Positions 60,006 to 64,000 of a stretch of DNA of 64,000 bases are shown here, piece after piece; the first letter of the stretch is position 1, and every line of letters begins with the position of its first letter. A program made the position numbers and the translations under genes. The stretch is from Candidatus Obscuribacterales bacterium (GTDB lineage: Bacteria > Cyanobacteriota > Vampirovibrionia > Obscuribacterales > Obscuribacteraceae), in assembly GCA_020634035.1 (NCBI GenBank), contig JACKCM010000001.1:930001-994000 (forward strand). The letters are read 5' to 3'. The notes under the pieces are model-generated. The model saw only the letters and a program-made list of their open reading frames with translations. It made no database searches and was not told where the DNA came from.

Positions 60006-60341
60006 TTGTTCGAAATCCTGCTTCTTATCTTTGCCTCCATCGGATTTTTCACCTGGCACGGTTTGTGGATACGCTGGACCTTCGACGGTACTCGCGGGCC
60101 CCTGGCACGCTTGACCTTCCTCGTCCTCGGCATCCTCTCCATCTTCGTGACCGGCTATGTGACATTGCCGCTGTTCGACGGATCTATTAAGGGTCAAGGG
60201 CTCGCCGCCCTTGCCTATCTGGTCTATATCGTCTTGCCGCTCATCATCGTCTATGCAGTGGCAGGCGTTTTCGGGGTCTATCGGCTCTGGTCGATGCGGT
60301 CAACCATCGCAGCCCAGTTTCGCTCAGAACAGGACAGGTGA
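60006..60341 (+). CDS. Three-helix membrane protein
   Basis: 111 residues from a TTG with AAAGGAGAG five bases upstream. Hydrophobic segments: FEILLLIFASIGFFTWHG, LTFLVLGILSIFVTGYVTL and LAYLVYIVLPLIIVYAVAGV. The basic C-terminus (YRLWSMRSTIAAQFRSEQ) is cytoplasmic. The PDZ/S41-like gene starts five bases after its stop, so the two are translationally coupled and probably form a membrane complex. Family not recognised. Confidence 0.65.
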   Translation: MFEILLLIFASIGFFTWHGLWIRWTFDGTRGPLARLTFLVLGILSIFVTGYVTLPLFDGSIKGQGLAALAYLVYIVLPLIIVYAVAGVFGVYRLWSMRSTIAAQFRSEQDR

Positions 60342-60346
60342 TTCTT

Positions 60347-62635
60347 ATGAGAGCATTACTCGCAGCTTTCATGCTGTTTTTCACATGTGTATGCGGCTCC
60401 GGCTATGCTTTCGCCCAGAGCGGAGGGAGCCAGAGTTTCCAGGCTGTCTATGACAGCGCTTACCGCGAGATGGACGCCACTCTGCTGAGTCGTCCCGGCG
60501 GTTTCAACGCCTTCGAGCACAAGTTCGACGGCAAAATCAACTCGCGGGCTGACCTCGATGCGGCTCTTGCCGAGCTTTCGGCAGCAGCTTCGGGCAAGGT
60601 CCTGGACCGCAAAGCGACCGAGTCTTTCGCGGCTCGGCGCCAGGGCGGCTATATCGGTGTCGGGGTCAGCCTCAAGGGGCTCGATCTGGTCGGCACCGAT
60701 GGGATTTTGATTGAGAAAGTAATCCCCGACTCCACCGCCGCCGATGCCGGACTGCTCGATGGTGACCGGATCATGAAAGTCGAAGGTGTCGAGTTCTATC
60801 GGCGTTCCATCGACGACATGACTGCCGCCATCCAGGGACCGGAGCAGAGCAAGGTCACCCTGACCGTGCTGCGTGACGGCAAACTTCTGGACGTCGCCGT
60901 CAAGCGCGACCTCGATGAAAAAATCGGGGTGGAGCTTTCTCTAGATAAGCCCTACAGCGTATTTGACGTCCGCTGGCTCAACGACCATGGCCCCGCCGCC
61001 GCCGCCGGACTGAAAGAAGGTGATGTGGTCATCGCCATCGACGGCAAAGGGGCGCAGACCATGAACATCGACGAGGCGGTCGCCGCTATGCGCAAGCCCT
61101 ACGCCGACATGGAGGTCAAGCTCGATGTCCTGCGCGAAGGCGAGCCGCTTCAAATCAGCTTCCGCACCGGTATCGTGCCGGACTGGTCCGCCTATATGTC
61201 CTTCTCCGGACAGGGAGGGGGTCCCAACGACAAGGACCTGTCCTACAACCGTTTCGAGATGGCGTTCACCGCTTTCGATTATGACGGCTATGGCGACCGA
61301 CTGGGGCTTTTCTACCCTGAGTTCATTCAGGATTATCCGGGCGGTGTCATCGACCTGCGCGGCTCTTCCGGCTCGGACATCGGCATCGCCGTGCGCATGA
61401 TCGCTACCTTCTCCGATGGTCCCGGCGAACTGCTGCGGGTCAAAGAGCGGGTGGCCGGCAAAGAGACGGTCACAGTCTATTCGAAGAACGCTGCCGGGCA
61501 GATTGAAAGACTGCGCGACGGCAAGGTCGAGACCGTGATGACCGACTTCGTGCCGGTCGTATACAAAGGCAAGCTGGTCGTTATCGTCGACTCCGGCACC
61601 GCGGGTACGGCAGAGTATGTCGTCCACGCCCTACAAGAATCCGGACGCGCCACGGTGGTGGGTTCTTCCACATCGGGACAGGCTTTCTTGAACAGGCACT
61701 ATCAGCTCGATGCGGTCTCGTCCATGGTCTATCCTGCCCAGCAGTTGCTGGCGCCGGATGGCAAAACCATGACCGCTGTGACCCCGGATCGTGGTGTCGT
61801 CATCGGTGGCAACGCCGAGAACACCGCGCTCTACGAACTGACCGGCGAAAGCTGGTACAAGCAACCCGATACCATCTTCACTATCCTGTTGCTGGCTGCG
61901 ATCAGCCTCTTCGGCCTGGTTCTCTTCGCCAGTCGGCGCAAGCCTGCGGGCAAGGGAGGCTCAGGTTCTGGCGCTCGCATGGAAGCCGTGGAAGACACCG
62001 AAGAGGTGAACCGGATGCGTCAGATGGCAGAGTCCGGCTGTGCCGACGGCGATTGCGAGTGTCCCCATGCCGCTGAATGCGACTGCGAAGACGGCGTCTG
62101 CTCTATCGATGAGCACCGCAAGAAATTGCAGAGCAAAGGCAAGTCGGGTGCTTCGCCCTCGAATGCCCAGAAAGCGTCGCGCTGGTGGCCTCTTGCCCTG
62201 GTGGCGTTGATGCTGTTCGGCATGTTCGTCGGTCTGCCGCTCTTGAATCGCCAGGTGAACGCACCGCCTGCCGGCGCCCACAGCAAGGTGACGGTGGAGT
62301 TCTTCACCGACGGCACCGCAGGGACGCTGAGTCAGAAAGCGGTCATCGAAGAGCTGTCCACGCAGTACAAGGGCGACATCGAATTCGTGATCGTCGACCT
62401 TTCGAAAACTCCGTCGGTTGCCGCCAAGAGCGTCAACGGCGGCGATATCCGTCAGCTGCCTGTCGTCATCGTCACCAAACAGTGGTTCGACGCCGGCGGC
62501 AAGCAGATCTCGATGCATTCGAGCACCCGGGGTAAAGTCCCCAAGCGAGAGCTGGTGCCGATGATCGAGCGTGCCGCCGAATCTATGCGAGACGGCTGGC
62601 CCGCCACGGATGTTACCCGGGTAACAACCCCTTAA
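60347..62635 (+). CDS. Double-PDZ, S41-like pseudoprotease with a Cys-rich loop and thioredoxin-like domain
   Basis: Start at ATG 60347 (MRALLAAFMLFFT), 762 residues, signal peptide to about 26. PDZ 1 (about 90-185: GGYIGVGVSLKGLDL, ADAGLLDGDRIMKVEG) and PDZ 2 (about 190-280: AAAAGLKEGDVVIAIDG). An S41/CtpA-type core follows (295-480: GVIDLRGSSGSD, VIVDSGTAGTAEYVVHALQ, GRATVVGSSTSGQAF). In CtpA the corresponding motifs are GTASASE and TFGKG, so both the nucleophile Ser and the general-base Lys are replaced (Gly and Gln). Then a membrane helix, a cytoplasmic Cys-rich loop (CADGDCECPHAAECDCEDG), a second helix and a thioredoxin fold (VTVEFFTDGTAGTL, cis-Pro in QLPVVIVT) that lacks CxxC. Likely a periplasmic binding/scaffold protein. 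Confidence 0.8.
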   Translation: MRALLAAFMLFFTCVCGSGYAFAQSGGSQSFQAVYDSAYREMDATLLSRPGGFNAFEHKFDGKINSRADLDAALAELSAAASGKVLDRKATESFAARRQGGYIGVGVSLKGLDLVGTDGILIEKVIPDSTAADAGLLDGDRIMKVEGVEFYRRSIDDMTAAIQGPEQSKVTLTVLRDGKLLDVAVKRDLDEKIGVELSLDKPYSVFDVRWLNDHGPAAAAGLKEGDVVIAIDGKGAQTMNIDEAVAAMRKPYADMEVKLDVLREGEPLQISFRTGIVPDWSAYMSFSGQGGGPNDKDLSYNRFEMAFTAFDYDGYGDRLGLFYPEFIQDYPGGVIDLRGSSGSDIGIAVRMIATFSDGPGELLRVKERVAGKETVTVYSKNAAGQIERLRDGKVETVMTDFVPVVYKGKLVVIVDSGTAGTAEYVVHALQESGRATVVGSSTSGQAFLNRHYQLDAVSSMVYPAQQLLAPDGKTMTAVTPDRGVVIGGNAENTALYELTGESWYKQPDTIFTILLLAAISLFGLVLFASRRKPAGKGGSGSGARMEAVEDTEEVNRMRQMAESGCADGDCECPHAAECDCEDGVCSIDEHRKKLQSKGKSGASPSNAQKASRWWPLALVALMLFGMFVGLPLLNRQVNAPPAGAHSKVTVEFFTDGTAGTLSQKAVIEELSTQYKGDIEFVIVDLSKTPSVAAKSVNGGDIRQLPVVIVTKQWFDAGGKQISMHSSTRGKVPKRELVPMIERAAESMRDGWPATDVTRVTTP

Positions 62636-62715
62636 GAAGTTGGGAAGGCGGCGACTATTTAAGAAGCCGCCTTTCTGAAGCACAACCATCTTACATTTGA
62701 TAAGGAGTATCTGAG

Positions 62716-63174
62716 ATGACCAATGAAACCGGAGATGGTGGCACCGACCACCAGAACCAGAGCCACTTCGACCAGGTAGCCGACTTGCTCCTGGCCAGGC
62801 TCGACTTCATTTCTGCAGAGGCCAACGAGGCTCAGCTCTTCTCTCTCTCGGGCATCATGAGCATGGTCGAGAAGCTCATGGAAGAGCGTGCCGGACTCGA
62901 CGACGAGACCGGCGCCGATGTCGAGTTCGGCATCGTCAGCCAGGTTTGCTGTGTCGAAGACATGCGTGAGCAATTGAAGCTCTGCGGTGTCGCCGGCACG
63001 GTAGAAGATATGGGCGACCACTTCAAGGTCAGCCTTTTCGACATCACGGCAGGCGACGCCGACCGGTTGGTTTCCACCTGTCTCGACCATGTCGAGCAGG
63101 CGATTGGCAAGGGCAAGCTTCGCCCCGGCCACATCGACCAACGGACGCGATTCGCCCGGCGCAGCAAGCTTTGA
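62716..63174 (+). CDS. Hypothetical soluble protein
   Basis: 152 residues with AAGGAGTATCTGAG before the ATG. Acidic N-terminal half (FDQVADLLLARLDFISAEAN), a Cys pair in SQVCCVEDMREQLKLCG, and a basic end (RTRFARRSKL). No signal peptide or membrane helix. C/G-rich codons. It follows the pseudoprotease gene by 80 bases and ends before two terminator-like hairpins, so it is probably the last gene of that transcript. Family not recognised. Confidence 0.65.
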   Translation: MTNETGDGGTDHQNQSHFDQVADLLLARLDFISAEANEAQLFSLSGIMSMVEKLMEERAGLDDETGADVEFGIVSQVCCVEDMREQLKLCGVAGTVEDMGDHFKVSLFDITAGDADRLVSTCLDHVEQAIGKGKLRPGHIDQRTRFARRSKL

Positions 63175-63199
63175 CCTAGTCAATTGCGGCTCATTAAAC

Positions 63200-63290
63200 G
63201 ATAGCTGATTCAGCTATCAGGTTTTACGAGGACCCCGACCGGCGGATAGTCAGACACTTCAGTCTGGCTGTCCCCGGTCGGCTCCCGGTG
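63200..63290 (+). terminator. Two adjacent terminator-like hairpins
   Basis: GATAGCTGA-T-TCAGCTATC (63200-63218) is a perfect dyad followed by AGGTTTTAC. Next, CCGACCGG (63235-63242) pairs with CCGGTCGG (63274-63281), with inner complementary parts GGATAGTCAGAC/GTCTGGCTGTCC. Together they probably end the 60-63 kb transcript. The remaining bases to 63464 hold nothing recognisable. Confidence 0.65.
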
Positions 63291-63464
63291 CCATTTCATG
63301 GTCCGATATCTTCAATTGTTCATTTTGATCCCCGGTCTATTCATACATATAGTATCCAAGTGGAGAGAGAGCCGAAATCAAAAGTTTTTTTAGTCTTTTG
63401 GGACTTTTTCTGGAGAAAAATTCAGAGGAGTATCAGTGAAAAATATCGTGAACAGCGAACTTAG

Positions 63465-63535
63465 ACAGGGTAAAACCAGCCTTTGAGAGGGGAGAATGTG
63501 TTTGGATTGTTCTGTCCAGGCTGGTTTTACCCTGT
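63465..63535. repeat. 18-bp perfect inverted repeat at the end of the transposase gene
   Basis: ACAGGGTAAAACCAGCCT (63465-63482) is exactly complementary to AGGCTGGTTTTACCCTGT (63518-63535) across a 35-base loop. The inner arm overlaps the transposase stop codon. It is either the IS end together with a sub-terminal repeat or an anti-read-through hairpin of the element. Confidence 0.85.
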
Positions 63536-64000
63536 TTGCCAGGCTCTGCGAAACTCATCTTGCCAGGGATGATTGGACGAAAACTTGAGCGAGATTCGTC
63601 GGACCGACTCGGTTACCAGAACTCCCACTTTAATTAGATGGAGACGGACGGTTTCGATGGTCGAATTTTTAAGCCCTGCTTTCATTTTCAGCTTCCAGAG
63701 AAGAATGTAGGCGAAGGTATGTAGCAGAAGACGAAGCTGATTTGCTTTGAATTCCTGGCAGCTAGTGCGATCACAACGCAGATAGTTTTTGAGATCTTTG
63801 ATCCAGTTTTCGCATTGAGCCCGCTGGCAGTACTTTTCGTAAACCTTTGCCGGTCTATTCTTCTTCGAGTTGGTTACAACGTAGCGGATATCAGTTCCTT
63901 TGGAGGTTCGTTCAACTTTGCAAATGATTCTACGCTCGTGGGGCCACTCTTTTGCCTGGTATGGAAACTCTGTGTACTTGCGGATGTAGACTTGCTCGGC
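63527..64000 (-). mobile_element. IS1380-family transposase, C-terminal part (cut by the window edge)
   Basis: The frame is open at 64000 and ends in TAA at 63527: 157 residues. KVYEKYCQRAQCENWIKDLK gives the Y-x2-R-x3-E-x6-K signature of DDE transposases, followed by DRTSCQEFKANQLRLLLHTF typical of IS1380. No frameshift or stop is seen, so this copy may be intact. More AT-rich than the genes to its left. Only one end of the element is in the window. Confidence 0.88.

Overview
This 64 kb window is bacterial chromosome of mixed GC content, densely coded and without introns. No rRNA, tRNA or CRISPR array was recognised. The taxon cannot be fixed from one window. The histidine-kinase core at 16454-18076 reads like those of Cyanobacteria and their non-photosynthetic relatives, so a Vampirovibrionia/Obscuribacterales-like organism is a reasonable but unproven guess. 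Two base-use classes alternate. Genes such as citrate synthase, icd-mdh, the catalase/dioxygenase fusion and pepF are rich in C/G at third positions and throw long antisense shadow frames. Most others are mixed, and 25-30.5 kb is clearly more AT-rich.

Layout. (1) 1-6242, minus strand: a tightly packed operon of PLP enzymes (type III decarboxylase, cysteine-synthase/rhodanese fusion, class V desulfurase-like enzyme) with a ParB-motif protein and an acetyltransferase, looking like a small-molecule biosynthesis locus; then a D-amino-acid-oxidase-type enzyme (6627-7595). (2) 8560-24708: a stress/hypoxia-type island with seven universal stress proteins, a di-haem cytochrome c, a Pat-like acetyltransferase, a CoA-transferase, a double Hsp20, a globin-coupled histidine kinase, a NarL-type response regulator and a four-subunit group 3b-like [NiFe] hydrogenase. 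The parts list resembles the mycobacterial DosR dormancy regulon. (3) 24.9-30.5 kb: an AT-richer insert with a MazF-type toxin-antitoxin pair, a large membrane protein and small secreted proteins. It separates the hydrogenase operon from its probable maturation protease (30656-31141) and a GAF protein. (4) 32.3-41.2 kb: a cytochrome c, citrate synthase, an in-frame isocitrate dehydrogenase/malate dehydrogenase fusion, then kynureninase and kynurenine monooxygenase preceded by a cluster of palindromes. (5) 41.2-50 kb: lipoproteins, an aldo/keto reductase, a free-standing leucyl-aminopeptidase N-terminal domain, small membrane proteins and short repeats. (6) 50.3-54.6 kb: a 1,419-residue protein joining a catalase-like domain to a fatty-acid alpha-dioxygenase-like haem domain. 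(7) 55.6-63.2 kb: oligoendopeptidase F, an EamA permease, a Pro/Gly-rich membrane protein and a PDZ/S41-like pseudoprotease fused to a thioredoxin fold. (8) The right edge enters an IS1380-type insertion sequence.

The most notable items are the globin-sensor/USP/Hsp20/hydrogenase island, the catalase/alpha-dioxygenase fusion, the icd-mdh fusion, the S41-like protein that has lost its catalytic Ser and Lys, and a roughly 145-bp two-copy repeat (45.8 and 55.2 kb) with conserved ends and a variable core.
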